From assembly GCA_963678705.1 (NCBI GenBank), contig OY783207.1, positions 3,162,001 through 3,226,000 on the forward strand: 64,000 bases of DNA. The letters run 5' to 3'. Made by a program: the position numbers and the translations under genes. This DNA is from Panorpa germanica (lineage: Eukaryota; Arthropoda; Insecta; Mecoptera; Panorpidae). The notes under the pieces were generated by a model. The model was not told where the DNA came from. It saw nothing but the letters and a program-made list of their open reading frames with translations, and ran no database searches. Positions 48,568-58,266 of the stretch are shown here, one piece after another (the first letter of the stretch is position 1; every line of letters begins with the position of its first letter).

Positions 48568-50421
48568 ATGAAGTTGATTTGGTTTTTGTTCGTCATCATC
48601 ACTCCAGTCTTTAACTTTGAAATTGACTCAGATGAAATTAATTACCGCCACCTCAGCGATGACTTTGGAATTAAACTGTCCAATGGGTGCTATGAAAAAA
48701 AATACATGTCAGGTTATAAAGACGACCTAAGTATAATTGTGTTTTTGACTTGTAGTAATCTTACTTCGAATAATGCTCTAAGGAGCTGTCCCTTAGAATA
48801 TGGGATGGAAATGTTTACTCACTATGTTCATTTAAAAATAGTGGATAGTAATTTTCAAACAATGAACTTAATAAGTTTTTGCAGAGTGGATTACATTCTT
48901 AATTATGAAAGATTAATATTCGAAAATACAAAAATAGATACTTTGAAAGAAGGAGCTTTCTCTCAATTTATCAACTTAAGACATCTGAATTTAAGGGACA
49001 CTAATATTCAAACCATCGAGAGCGGGTGTTTCAATGAATTAAAGAAAGTAGAAAATCTGCATTTAACAAATAACAAAATTGGCAATCAATTAAAACCTAA
49101 CATTTTTCGTGATTTACAGTCATTAAAAAAGATTTTTTTGGGAAATACTTCCATCCATGATTTAAATCCTAAACTTTTTGAAAATCTTACCGAACTTTCT
49201 GAAATATATTTAAGTAATAACTTTATTACTAAATTAGATAAAAATGTTTTTACTTTCTTGACAAATTTAAACGTAGTATCGTTATTTAACAATAATATCG
49301 TTAATATTGCAGCAGAAACTTTTCCTGCAACTATACAGAAGCTTGATTTAAGTTTCAACAACTTAACAACTGTAAATAAAGACATGTTCACCGGAAATTT
49401 GAATAACACAACCATGAGATTATTGAATTTAGATAATAATTTTATAAAATCTATCCACTTTATTTCTACGGAATCGTTACTTCTTAGAAATAATGACCTA
49501 ATTGATATCTCGAATACCGAAGTTAAAGGTGAAAACGTTGATGTCAGTTTTAACAGGATAAAAATACTATCAAATGTAACGTTCAGTGCAAGCACTACTA
49601 CATTCAACATTTCCAATAATTATGTCAACGAATTCGATCATTTAGAAGGCCAGAATTTGAAAGAACTTGATTTCAGCCATAATAAAATAACTGGAAAGTT
49701 TCCTGGATTAAAATTCTCTAAACTTAGAAAACTAGAGATTTTAAAATTAAACTCAAATCATATATCTGACTTTGATGTTAATAGTTTCAAAGGCTTAGAC
49801 GTTCTAAAAGTCTTAAATATTTCGTACAACTCGTTGGATATTTTGAAACCTAAAGTTTTCGAGCCTCTTATTAGTCTAAAGGTACTGCTAGTAAATGGGA
49901 ATCATTTGCGGACCTTGGAATCTGCTGCATTGAAAGGTAACATGCCGCTGTTGAGTGTTATAGGGATCAGTCACAATCGCTGGTCCTGTCTGGAACTGAC
50001 TGCCATGCTGGAGTACTTCACGAGAACGAATATTACGCTGGATCATCATGTCCCATCATTCCGCGTTTCGAGATTAAAAGCTGTCCATTGTGAAATTAAT
50101 TCTCAAGGGCATGATACTAAATCTGCAAATTTCAATGTAACTGAAGAGATAGAAAAGCAATCAAAAACCCCACCTGGAAGTCTTCTGTCGATAGAAAAAG
50201 AACGTGACCACACGACAGTATCGTCTGACACAACGGAATCAGAGTTGGTCGCAGAAATGAATGATAGCAAGAGAGAATTTATGAGGTTGAAGATTACCCT
50301 CATTGTCTTGATTACGATTATCAGCGTTGTCGGAATAATACAAATTTATACTATTTATAAGAAAAGAAGTCGGCAAGCGATTGCTGTATCTTTCAAACCG
50401 TTAACAGAATTGGAAATTTAG
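48568..50421 (+). CDS. LRR-1: leucine-rich-repeat single-pass membrane protein
   Basis: A 617-residue protein in one coding exon. I start at the ATG at 48568 because the acceptor at 48561-48562 cuts off the upstream in-frame ATG. Residues 1-20 are a signal peptide (MKLIWFLFVIITPVFNF). An acidic stretch and a Cys-bearing cap follow (FLTCSNLTSNNALRSC). Then come about sixteen 22-24-residue LRRs (for example LRHLNLRDTNIQTIESGCF, LKELDFSHNKITGKF) and a C-terminal cap with WSCLELTAMLEYF and VHCEIN. A Ser/Thr/Glu-rich stalk leads to a membrane helix (TLIVLITIISVVGIIQIY) and a 21-residue tail (KKRSRQAIAVSFKPLTELEI). There is no TIR or kinase domain, so it is not a Toll receptor. It could be a recognition or adhesion protein of the leureptin/chaoptin kind; that is unproven. 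It is convergent with LRR-2. Confidence 0.85.
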   Translation: MKLIWFLFVIITPVFNFEIDSDEINYRHLSDDFGIKLSNGCYEKKYMSGYKDDLSIIVFLTCSNLTSNNALRSCPLEYGMEMFTHYVHLKIVDSNFQTMNLISFCRVDYILNYERLIFENTKIDTLKEGAFSQFINLRHLNLRDTNIQTIESGCFNELKKVENLHLTNNKIGNQLKPNIFRDLQSLKKIFLGNTSIHDLNPKLFENLTELSEIYLSNNFITKLDKNVFTFLTNLNVVSLFNNNIVNIAAETFPATIQKLDLSFNNLTTVNKDMFTGNLNNTTMRLLNLDNNFIKSIHFISTESLLLRNNDLIDISNTEVKGENVDVSFNRIKILSNVTFSASTTTFNISNNYVNEFDHLEGQNLKELDFSHNKITGKFPGLKFSKLRKLEILKLNSNHISDFDVNSFKGLDVLKVLNISYNSLDILKPKVFEPLISLKVLLVNGNHLRTLESAALKGNMPLLSVIGISHNRWSCLELTAMLEYFTRTNITLDHHVPSFRVSRLKAVHCEINSQGHDTKSANFNVTEEIEKQSKTPPGSLLSIEKERDHTTVSSDTTESELVAEMNDSKREFMRLKITLIVLITIISVVGIIQIYTIYKKRSRQAIAVSFKPLTELEI

Positions 50422-50866
50422 GCGAATTTCATATGTTACGGAATCTCGATTTTTTCCGCAGAACGAGATAAGTCTTAATCAAAATTTTGTTTTTTCATGA
50501 ACACTTATTATATTATTTGTTGTTAAATACATGTTTTATTTTATTTAGTTAATAAATTTTTGTAAGATTACTAACAGCTAAACTCAGTTACATGTTTTTA
50601 TTATTTATCTAACATAAAAAAAGTTACCTGTTACGTAAACGATACTACCTAAAATACGACGTTTTGTGGCCAGTTTTACTGCTTTTTGAAACATAAACTA
50701 CTTAAAAGTTAATTATTTAAAGACAGTTTTTTAAGAATTAAAGGTCTCAGGACCATATCTTATATGAAATAAGAACCTCTTAGAATAAATATAATGTTCA
50801 GTGACTGGGTGCTAAAAGGACCAATGTGAAATTTCCAAATTTTGAACCGAGTTTTTATGTATTCCA
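50422..50866. other. LRR-1 3' region
   Basis: AATAAA at 50551-50556, 130 bp after the stop, is the likely poly(A) signal. Nothing else is recognisable before the family A element. Confidence 0.5.
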
Positions 50867-51460
50867 AATGGGCTTGTGTCCTATGTCTTAATTTCTGTAA
50901 AAGTGTACTATATATTGATAAAGTGGGTTACTAGAACCTCAAATGTTCAATTATTTTTTAATAACTCCTTATATGTTAAGAGATATTAACAATTAAAAAA
51001 GTCATGTTGTCTCTTTAATTATTAAAGAGATTCAACGTTGTACACATTCCAAATGCATGTGACATCACAATCCTTGTGTAAGGTGACCAACCTTACAGAT
51101 CATAAATCTCTGCTATATGTATTTATATATCAAAATATCAAATATTATTTACAGCTATTTCAAGGAACAATCAAAGTTCAATATTATGTCTTCCGTAACA
51201 GGGTTAAATAAAATAAAAACTTATTATTCTTTGACTTGGATTGATTATTTAGACTACCAACAGCTACAAAACATTACCAATTTTACCTACTCATACAAAT
51301 ATGGCCGACCATTTCTAGCGCTAAAACTACAATTCAAACTTTTAATTGTTATATCTCCGTCAATATTTAGATATTTAATAAAATAGACACGCCAATACAC
51401 ATTTATTAACATCAGTAATTGAAAAGTCGACCACTAAAAAATGAGGACACAAGCCCATTG
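50867..51460 (+). mobile_element. Family A element with internal deletions
   Basis: AATGGGCTTGTGTCCTATG at the left and GAGGACACAAGCCCATTG at the right. About 35-40 bp of the middle are missing: CATTACCAATTTTACCTACT joins where other copies have ACAGCACTGACCTACTCAAC. It lies between the convergent LRR-1 and LRR-2. Confidence 0.85.
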
Positions 51461-51632
51461 ACATTGGTGCTTTTACCACTAAGCCACTGATAAATATGAA
51501 TTAAGAGAAATAACATAATTAGCGTCAAAATATTTTATTATCAATTATTATACAAGTGCTTCATCAAAAAAAGTTTAACTTTTTATGACATTTTCAATAT
51601 GTAACAATTCTCGTTGTTGGTGAAGTACATTT

Positions 51633-53678
51633 TTATAACAATTCCTGCGATTCCATTTGCTGATACGTATTTCTAAAAGGAGCTCCTTCAGATCGAGTTT
51701 TCTTCCTGTAGGATATAACAAATTTCGCAATAAGACCAACACAAAGAGCTAACAAAATCACAATGATAGCTATTTTTAATCCTGAGATTTGTCTGGACAT
51801 ATCCTCTTGAGCTTTTTTGGATTCAGCGCTATCATTTATCTTTGTAGCTTCGGTTTGTTCCTTAGCTACTTTATCGGTTTCAGTAGTTACATCTCCATTC
51901 GTTTTTTGCTCACTTGGGTTTTGTTCATTCGGGTTTTGTTCATTTGGTTTTTGTTCATTTGGTTTTTGTTCATTCGGTTTTTGTTCATTCGGTTTTTGTT
52001 CATTCGGTTTTTCTTCATTTGGTTTTTGTTCATTTGGTTTTTGTTCATTTGGTTTTTCTTCATTCTGTTTTTGTTCATTCGGTTTTTGTTCATCCACGTT
52101 TTGCTCATTCAATGTTTGTTCATTGGTTTTTTGCTCACTCGCAACTTCTTCATGGGTGCAAGGTATAATGTGAGTTTTTTTACTATTGAAACTATGATAA
52201 TGAATTACTTCTATGTACGTTGAACGCAAAAGATTATCGAAATTAATTATACTTTCGCAAGTCCAGGGGTTATCGCTAAAACTAATATATTTTAAAGATG
52301 GTAGATTACTAATCATTTGTTGTGCATCTATCGTCTTCAACTGGTTTCCATTTATGAACAACACTTCCAAGCGCTTGAGTGGAACGAATACGCTAGCATT
52401 TAATTTATCCAATGAATTAAATGAAATATTTAATGATGTTAAAGATTCTAATCCTTTGAAAGTTCCATCTTTTAGAGCAGTTATCTTGTTGGAATCTAAG
52501 CGCAACATTTTTAATTCAGGAAATCCCTTAAACGCGCCTTCTTTAATATTGTCATTCAAATTATTGTTATTCATAAACAGCATTTGCAAACGAGGTCCTC
52601 GCAGATTTGAAAATTCAGTCAACGAGTTATTAGATATATTAAACCCTCTAAAACCTGTGAAAGTTACGTTGTTCATTCGATGTACTTTGTTAAAACTAAT
52701 ATCGATATCTGCAGTTGGTATTTCTAAATCAGAGAATTTTTCTATTGCATTATGGCTCAGCAAAATTTTTCGTACATTTGGAAAATTCGAAAAGAAAGAT
52801 TTGTTGAAAGTGATATTATTATGGGAAACATTTATTTCTGTTAGCGCCATCTTATCAGACGGATCTTCTGTGAATATTTCTGGTTTTAATGATGATAATT
52901 TATTAAAACTTAGATCCAATATTTCTAGTCCGTTAGAAAAAGTTCCGTTTTCGATTTCATTGATTGAATTATTAGATAGTAGCAATTTTCTAAGTTTCTT
53001 AGCATGTTTAAATGCGTTAGAATCTAATTTCTGAATCAAATTATTCTGCAAGAATAAAACGTCTAAGTTAGTTAAATTTTGAAATATGTTAGAATCAATT
53101 TCATGAATCGAATTCTCGTTTAATCTAAGAGTTTTCAACGTATGTAGATTAGCAAAAGGGGTTCCTTTTAGACTCTTCCCTAATTTATTATTAGATAAAT
53201 CTAATCCGTCTAAATTAAGTAAACCATAGAACGTTTCTTGTGAAACGGTTGGTATATTTGTTCCAACCATGTGTAAACCTCTTAAATTCGTTAATCCCAC
53301 AAAGGCTGACGGATCCAGTGAGTCTATAACTGTATTTTCAAATAGTAAGTGGCGAAGATTTCCAGCTTTTGAGAATGTATCGTTCGGTATTGTCTTCAAG
53401 TGACTGTTTGAGATGGTTAGTGCTGCTACGGAGTAGTGTGATTTAGAGGAGACTTTGTCAGTGCATGCTCCCATCGTGTCTGAAGTAATGTTACTGCAGG
53501 TCATGTGTTTTACAAGTAACCAAGTACTTCCTCCAAAGGTTCCAATATAATTATATTTTGCTTGGGTAGCGTCGCCGTCCGTGTATTCTTCCAAGAAGTC
53601 TGAAACATATCCGTTTGACAGCTCCGTCTGGAATGCTGCCAATATAACGATGACGCAGAAAAACCACTTAGCAATCAT
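51633..53678 (-). CDS. LRR-2: LRR membrane protein with a pentapeptide-repeat stalk
   Basis: A 681-residue protein in one coding exon. The ATG at 53678 follows an acceptor (ATTTCAG/ATAAAATG), the same arrangement as LRR-1. It has a signal peptide (KWFFCVIVILAAFQTELS), an N-cap (MTCSNITSDTMGACTD) like that of LRR-1, about seventeen LRRs and a Cys cap (NPWTCESIINFDNLL ... HIIPCTHEE). Residues about 514-593 are sixteen copies of a pentapeptide, mostly NEQKP, forming a hydrophilic stalk. After an acidic spacer comes a membrane helix (AIIVILLALCVGLIAKFVI, about 633-651) and a tail ending TYQQMESQELL, where YQQM fits a YxxPhi sorting signal. A leader intron (53684-54703) holds a LINE remnant. A poly(A) signal (TTTATT, minus-strand AATAAA) lies at 51534-51539. 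Its function is unknown; it is a cell-surface LRR protein. Confidence 0.85.
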   Translation of the reverse strand: MIAKWFFCVIVILAAFQTELSNGYVSDFLEEYTDGDATQAKYNYIGTFGGSTWLLVKHMTCSNITSDTMGACTDKVSSKSHYSVAALTISNSHLKTIPNDTFSKAGNLRHLLFENTVIDSLDPSAFVGLTNLRGLHMVGTNIPTVSQETFYGLLNLDGLDLSNNKLGKSLKGTPFANLHTLKTLRLNENSIHEIDSNIFQNLTNLDVLFLQNNLIQKLDSNAFKHAKKLRKLLLSNNSINEIENGTFSNGLEILDLSFNKLSSLKPEIFTEDPSDKMALTEINVSHNNITFNKSFFSNFPNVRKILLSHNAIEKFSDLEIPTADIDISFNKVHRMNNVTFTGFRGFNISNNSLTEFSNLRGPRLQMLFMNNNNLNDNIKEGAFKGFPELKMLRLDSNKITALKDGTFKGLESLTSLNISFNSLDKLNASVFVPLKRLEVLFINGNQLKTIDAQQMISNLPSLKYISFSDNPWTCESIINFDNLLRSTYIEVIHYHSFNSKKTHIIPCTHEEVASEQKTNEQTLNEQNVDEQKPNEQKQNEEKPNEQKPNEQKPNEEKPNEQKPNEQKPNEQKPNEQKPNEQNPNEQNPSEQKTNGDVTTETDKVAKEQTEATKINDSAESKKAQEDMSRQISGLKIAIIVILLALCVGLIAKFVISYRKKTRSEGAPFRNTYQQMESQELL
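51900..52139 (-). repeat. 15-bp coding minisatellite, 16 units
   Basis: Sixteen contiguous 15-bp units, 240 bp in phase with LRR-2. In protein order they are SEQKT, NEQTL, NEQNV, DEQKP, NEQKQ, NEEKP, NEQKP x2, NEEKP, NEQKP x4, NEQNP x2, SEQKT. The central units are nearly identical and the outer ones more diverged, as expected if the array grows from the middle. The array is also open in other frames, which creates several spurious overlapping frames on both strands. Confidence 0.9.
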
Positions 53679-53683
53679 TTTAT

Positions 53684-54703
53684 CTGAAATATAAATTTAG
53701 TATATATTATATTAAGAAGAAAAGCAGCACGTAGTCGTAAAACCCAAAAAAGGAAAAAATCTCCTCTGGAAAAGTACACAATTGTTGAAATCTAATTGAT
53801 TCCATGGAAGAATCTGATTTAATGTTCATACTTTAATTCTTTTTTTTTTTTTCTTTTTATTTTTAATTTATTAAGCTTTGGCTTATTCAGCCTTCTTGCT
53901 ATTTTAAAATATAAACAAATATTACATTTTATAATACATAAAAATTATTTATAACTATATATATATATATCTACTATATTTATTACTCTTGTTCTTTGAA
54001 GATTTTCCTTGCATTTTATATATCAATTCCATTGTTAAATATAAATTCAATCACATATTTTGCAGTGGTACTATTTATATCGTATATTAGACTTAATACG
54101 TTTACTGGCATCATGGTATGTTTACATAAATTACTCCATAAGTGGTCGACTTGCTGTTTTTTGAATTTACATCCTAGTACCATGTGGTATATAGTACCTT
54201 CCTCTCCACAGATGCAATTAGAAGATTGTATTATTTTTATTTTTGCTAGATGTGATGGGACTTTACAATGACCTGATCTTAGTCGGCATACTTTAAATTT
54301 ATTTGCAAATGTAGGTATTTATTTATAACCAAAGCCACAGTAATAGGGACGAAAGAAAAACGACGCAAATAAAAACTAGCTGCTAAAATATTACTCAAAT
54401 CTAAAATATTAAGAACGCAACTTCAAAACGATACAAAGGGTCACAATTTCGGCTAGCACTTCTGTCAAAATCCATCATTTAAATTAATACATTCTTGCAC
54501 AATATATAAAAGTGTGAGATCATTTGAATAAAACGAACAAGTTTTCCTGTTGCGTAATAAGAATTCTTAAGGAAGTTCTTCTTTAATTGATAACATCTTT
54601 AATTAATAATTGATAGCACATAGCACAAACCAAACATGCATATAAACTTAGGAATGTTGTTAACAAATTATTAATTAATAAATTTAAACTCAAATGTACT
54701 TAC
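53684..54703 (-). other. Leader intron of LRR-2
   Basis: The donor TGCAGTG/GTAAGTA on the minus strand at 54703 and the acceptor ATTTCAG at 53684 bracket 1,020 bp. The leader exon would be 54704 to about 54760. Pairing these two sites is my inference; each is a good match to consensus. Confidence 0.5.
53838..54325 (-). mobile_element. 5'-truncated LINE, 3' end of its reverse-transcriptase ORF
   Basis: On the minus strand a frame from about 54325 to a stop at 54018-54016 reads IPTFANKFKVCRLRSGHCKV, PSHLAKIKII, SNCICGEEGTIYHMVLGCKF and on to FIFNNGIDI. The CxCGxxxTxxHxxxxC pattern after RLRSGHC is the hallmark of the C-terminal end of R1/Jockey-type non-LTR retrotransposons. It is followed by ~150 bp and then an A-rich tail (minus strand, 53866-53838). 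No reverse-transcriptase core remains. Confidence 0.75.
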
Positions 54704-54730
54704 CACTGCAACTTGTTTCTCACAAATATA

Positions 54731-55189
54731 ACAAATTTGATAATTCAACCATATTTAAAACAAGCACAAAAAGCACCAGTAACAGATAACGCTGCTAATT
54801 CTAAAACAGCGTCCGCACGGGTCCATTATCTAAGATTATACGAAAGTGTCCCGCAAAATTGAAGCAAAAGAGTCCCGCGACCCATATAAACATTCAAATG
54901 TCCCGCAAAGTTAAACAAATATCGGCTTGCATCATGAATTAGAATAGAGTGACATTCAAATTGTGTAGGAGGGATTTTGTTAAGTAAAAAAAATTAGTTT
55001 GAAACTGTAATGTTGGTATTGTAAAAAAACGTTAAAACCAATAGTGAGGACGGCTCTTAAGATAGCGATATTCGAACAAAATATACAAGAGGTTATCATG
55101 TAACAGATTAATCTTGTTTAAGAAAAAATAATTCGCATTAATTTCAATTTTAAAAACCTTTCTTCGAATGGAATCATGAACCCATGTCT
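54731..55189. other. LRR-2 upstream region
   Basis: Contains three spaced copies of GTCCCGC-type words on the plus strand (54848, 54872, 54901: TGTCCCGCAAA, AGTCCCGCGAC, TGTCCCGCAAAG). No gene. The LRR-2 promoter probably lies here. Confidence 0.45.
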
Positions 55190-55796
55190 CCATTTTCATA
55201 AAACTGTATTACTAGAACGTCAAATATACAATTATTTTTTATTAAAACCTTATCTTTTAGAATATTAACAATTAAAATGACATTTTGTCTCTTTAATTAT
55301 TAAAGGGATCCAACGTTATAGAAAATAACATACAAGCACATAGCACTATATAATATAATATATACAATATAATATAATATAATACAATATAATATACTAA
55401 TAATATAATAGTAGTAAGAATGAAGAAGGCCATTGAATTTCATTCAAAAATGCAGTAGAGATATCCTTTTAAACAAATGTTGCCTCTACTTCAATTTGAC
55501 GAATATTTATGAATGAATTGGTGCCTCTACTTCCTTGCGAATGGCGTATATTCACTGTCTTCAAGGACCACAGCACTGACCTACTCAACAAATAACTGAC
55601 GTTAAAATGCATTTCACGTCATACAAATATGGCCGACCATTTCTAGCGCTAAAACTACAATTCAAACTTTTAATTGCTGTATCTCCGTCAACATTTAGAT
55701 ATTTAATAAAATAGAAACGCCAATACGCATTTATTAACATCAATTTCAATCAACAATTGAAAAATCGACCACTAAAAAATGAGGACAGAAGCACAT
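55190..55796 (+). mobile_element. Family A element, split and decayed
   Basis: The left part (about 55190-55335) has TACTAGAACGTCAAAT and TTTAATTATTAAAGGGATCC. The right part (55567-55796) has GCACTGACCTACTCAACAAA, CATACAAATATGGCCGACC and GACCACTAAAAAATGAGGAC, ending in a changed AGAAGCACATT. Between them are ~230 bp of AATAT-rich and unique DNA. Both parts have the same orientation, so this is most simply one interrupted copy. Confidence 0.65.
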
Positions 55797-55994
55797 TATT
55801 TCTAAACTAAAACTGAAATTCTTATTTGATATAGCTATAACTCTGTCAAGTTTTGGATATTTAATAAAATAAAAACGCCAATAAGGGTAGATATATTAAA
55901 ATTTATTACAATCGGACATTAAATAAAGAGTTGACAATCCCATATCTGATTTGCCTCTCCACAGAAATCGTTCAATACTGACACTTAGCTCTTT

Positions 55995-57776
55995 TCAATG
56001 AACTCCATGTTGATCAATAATTTCGTAAGTATCCACCGCAACCTGTCGAGATCGAAGAAGCTTTTTGTAAACTAAATAAAATACACCTACACCAACACAC
56101 GCAACAAGAAGGACTAGTACACAAATATATACCACCAGAGACGTACTATGAAAATCCTCCTCTTCTCCAGCTTTGGGTGACATGTCAGTAATCTCTTCCT
56201 CAATGAGACCTCGGATGATTTCGTTATGAATAATTTCAGCATCATTTCCAGTGACGTTTTCCTGATTGATTCTGTCAATGACGTCATCCTCCTTGCACTG
56301 GATCAGATGCGGGGTGTCATCTGCTGCGCGAAGATACTGTATATCCTTAGTGTTCATGTAATGGAGCATTGGAATTAGTTCATTGCAGTTCCAAGGATTG
56401 TGAGCTATCAAAATAGTTGTTAGAGGTCGTATGTTTGTTTTTAAAGTAGGTAAATCCAACGTTCTCAATTGATTTCCTCTAATATTCAAAATCTCAAGCC
56501 TTTCCATTGGGTAGAATATTTCATTATTTAAATTCTTAATTGCATTATGGGAAATATCCAATGAGAACAAATTCTCTAATCCAATGAAAGTTCCGGGTGA
56601 AAAATCATTTATTTTATTGTTGTCTAACCGTAGTATACACAAACGATTTAATTCAGTAAATTTTCCTTCAGCGAGTTTTCCAGTTAGTTTATTATTGTTC
56701 AAAAATAGCTGCGTTAAATTCGGAGCATGTAGCCCATTAAACTCAGCGATTGCATTGTGGGAAACGTTAAACTTAATACAATTATTTCTAATTGTTATAT
56801 TGGAGATGGTTTTTATTTTATTGAATGTAAAATCGATATCATACATTACAGAAAATACTTTGTTAGTTAATTCTTCCATGAAATTATTAGCAAGGTTTAC
56901 TCTTATAAGATACGTGAAAGATTCCAGCAGGCCTTCCTCTATGAAGGTAATATTATTATGAGAAAGATTTAAAAACCGTAGTTTCTTATTCTCCCAATAA
57001 CCCCCAAACATTTTTTTGGTTAGTGACGTTAATTTATTACGACTGACGTCATACTCAGATGGGACAATCGAGAAAGTTCCGTCTTCAATTTTTGCAATTG
57101 TGTTGTTTGAAAAATTTATTGAACTGATTTTCTCGGACAAGAGTTTTATATCTAATTTCATGAGAAAATTATTATAGAGGTCTAGCTTTTCTAAGGCATG
57201 TAGATTCAGAAAAGTTGACGGGTCAATTTCTTTCAATAGATTATTATGCAAATGAATATCAATAAGAGAAGTTGTGTCATTAAAAATATTTGCATCTAAT
57301 TCGCTAATTGAATTATTGGAGAGGTCCAAACTTTGCAGCTTATTCAATCCACTAAAAGCTCGTTTACTAAGTACTTTTAAGTTTATGCCGTGTAAGAATA
57401 GATGCTCCAAATTCCTTAAATTCAAAAATGCTTCATCTTCAATATTATCTACCGTTGCATATTTGAAATATAACCTTTTTATATTCTTTCCTTCAAGAAA
57501 AGCGCTTCGTTTTAGGCTGCTGGTTTTGATGGTTGATATAGTTAAATAAACGTCTCTTGGTTCATTTACTATGCTAAACATCATTTGGGCAAGATCCGTT
57601 ATTGAAATGTTGTCGTACTTTGAATGTATTGGTGTGTCATCGTTTGACTCATCACTGGTATATTGCGAGTAATCATAATCGTAATCGTCATTGTCGTAAT
57701 CGTCACTGTAGTCGTATGCAAGTAGAGAAGCTGAACAGCAGCCTACTGATATCAAGATGAACCAAAGTGCATTCAT
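55995..57776 (-). CDS. LRR-3: LRR membrane protein with an acidic Tyr-rich N-terminus
   Basis: A 593-residue protein in one coding exon. The ATG at 57776 follows an acceptor (TTTTTTCAG/ACAACATG); the open frame upstream of it runs through that acceptor into a family C element and is not part of the protein. Signal peptide (MNALWFILISVGCCSASLLA), then residues 21-47 of almost only Asp, Tyr, Ser, Asn and Glu (AYDYSDDYDNDDYDYDYSQY), good tyrosine-sulfation candidates if secreted. About sixteen LRRs follow, then a Cys cap (NPWNCNELIPMLHYM ... LIQCKEDD), a Glu-rich stalk, a membrane helix (LVVYICVLVLLVACVGVGVF) and a tail RSRQVAVDTYEIIDQHGVH with a YxxPhi-type YEII. There is no intracellular signalling domain. 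The poly(A) signal TTTATT (minus AATAAA) lies at 55902-55907. Same family as LRR-1, -2 and -4. Confidence 0.85.
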   Translation of the reverse strand: MNALWFILISVGCCSASLLAYDYSDDYDNDDYDYDYSQYTSDESNDDTPIHSKYDNISITDLAQMMFSIVNEPRDVYLTISTIKTSSLKRSAFLEGKNIKRLYFKYATVDNIEDEAFLNLRNLEHLFLHGINLKVLSKRAFSGLNKLQSLDLSNNSISELDANIFNDTTSLIDIHLHNNLLKEIDPSTFLNLHALEKLDLYNNFLMKLDIKLLSEKISSINFSNNTIAKIEDGTFSIVPSEYDVSRNKLTSLTKKMFGGYWENKKLRFLNLSHNNITFIEEGLLESFTYLIRVNLANNFMEELTNKVFSVMYDIDFTFNKIKTISNITIRNNCIKFNVSHNAIAEFNGLHAPNLTQLFLNNNKLTGKLAEGKFTELNRLCILRLDNNKINDFSPGTFIGLENLFSLDISHNAIKNLNNEIFYPMERLEILNIRGNQLRTLDLPTLKTNIRPLTTILIAHNPWNCNELIPMLHYMNTKDIQYLRAADDTPHLIQCKEDDVIDRINQENVTGNDAEIIHNEIIRGLIEEEITDMSPKAGEEEDFHSTSLVVYICVLVLLVACVGVGVFYLVYKKLLRSRQVAVDTYEIIDQHGVH

Positions 57777-57846
57777 GTTGTCTGAAAAAAATATTGAACA
57801 TGTTAAAACAAGGAAAGCTTTGATTCTGTAGAACACCACCATCATA

Positions 57847-58100
57847 CCCAGTAAACATTTTGGAGTCACTTTGACATCATATTGAAGATGCGTCATGATA
57901 TTTTGGTCATTACAGAGTTCATTTATAGTTCAGTTTCTCACATTTTTTCATATAAAATGTCTACTTTATCGGCGACAAATGGCGAAATTACTCCACCTGT
58001 CGGAATACAAATGAAGATAAAGTTGATGCGAACTATAATTGAAGTGAAATAGTGATAGAAACGTCACTAAATAGGGAACTTCACCAAATTGTTTACTGGG
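57847..58100 (-). mobile_element. Family C element, full length (254 bp)
   Basis: CCCAGTAAACATTTTGGAG at the left, GTTTACTGGG at the right, with TA on both sides as a likely target duplication. It lies 70 bp upstream of the LRR-3 start, inside the presumed leader intron or leader. Confidence 0.8.
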
Positions 58101-58266
58101 TAGTTAGTGGCAGGCTGTGTCAAATTATCTGTATGTTTACTCTTATTAAAGTGTTACAGTATTGCCAGTATTTTAATCAAAAAGCAACACGACATGAAAT
58201 AACCGATGGTAGCTGGTGTCTCAGAATAGTTAGTACAATTCTAAGTAAACAATTTGGTGAAGAGTC

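Noticed and set aside
51789..52223. Several overlapping open frames on both strands rich in FVHS/FCSFG repeats
   Set aside because: They are by-products of the 15-bp minisatellite in LRR-2.
48568..57776. LRR genes as Toll-like receptors
   Set aside because: The cytoplasmic tails are only 20-26 residues and have no TIR domain.
57777..57896. N-terminal extension of LRR-3 in the same open frame
   Set aside because: It runs through a clear splice acceptor (TTTTTTCAG) and into a family C element; the signal peptide begins at the ATG at 57776.
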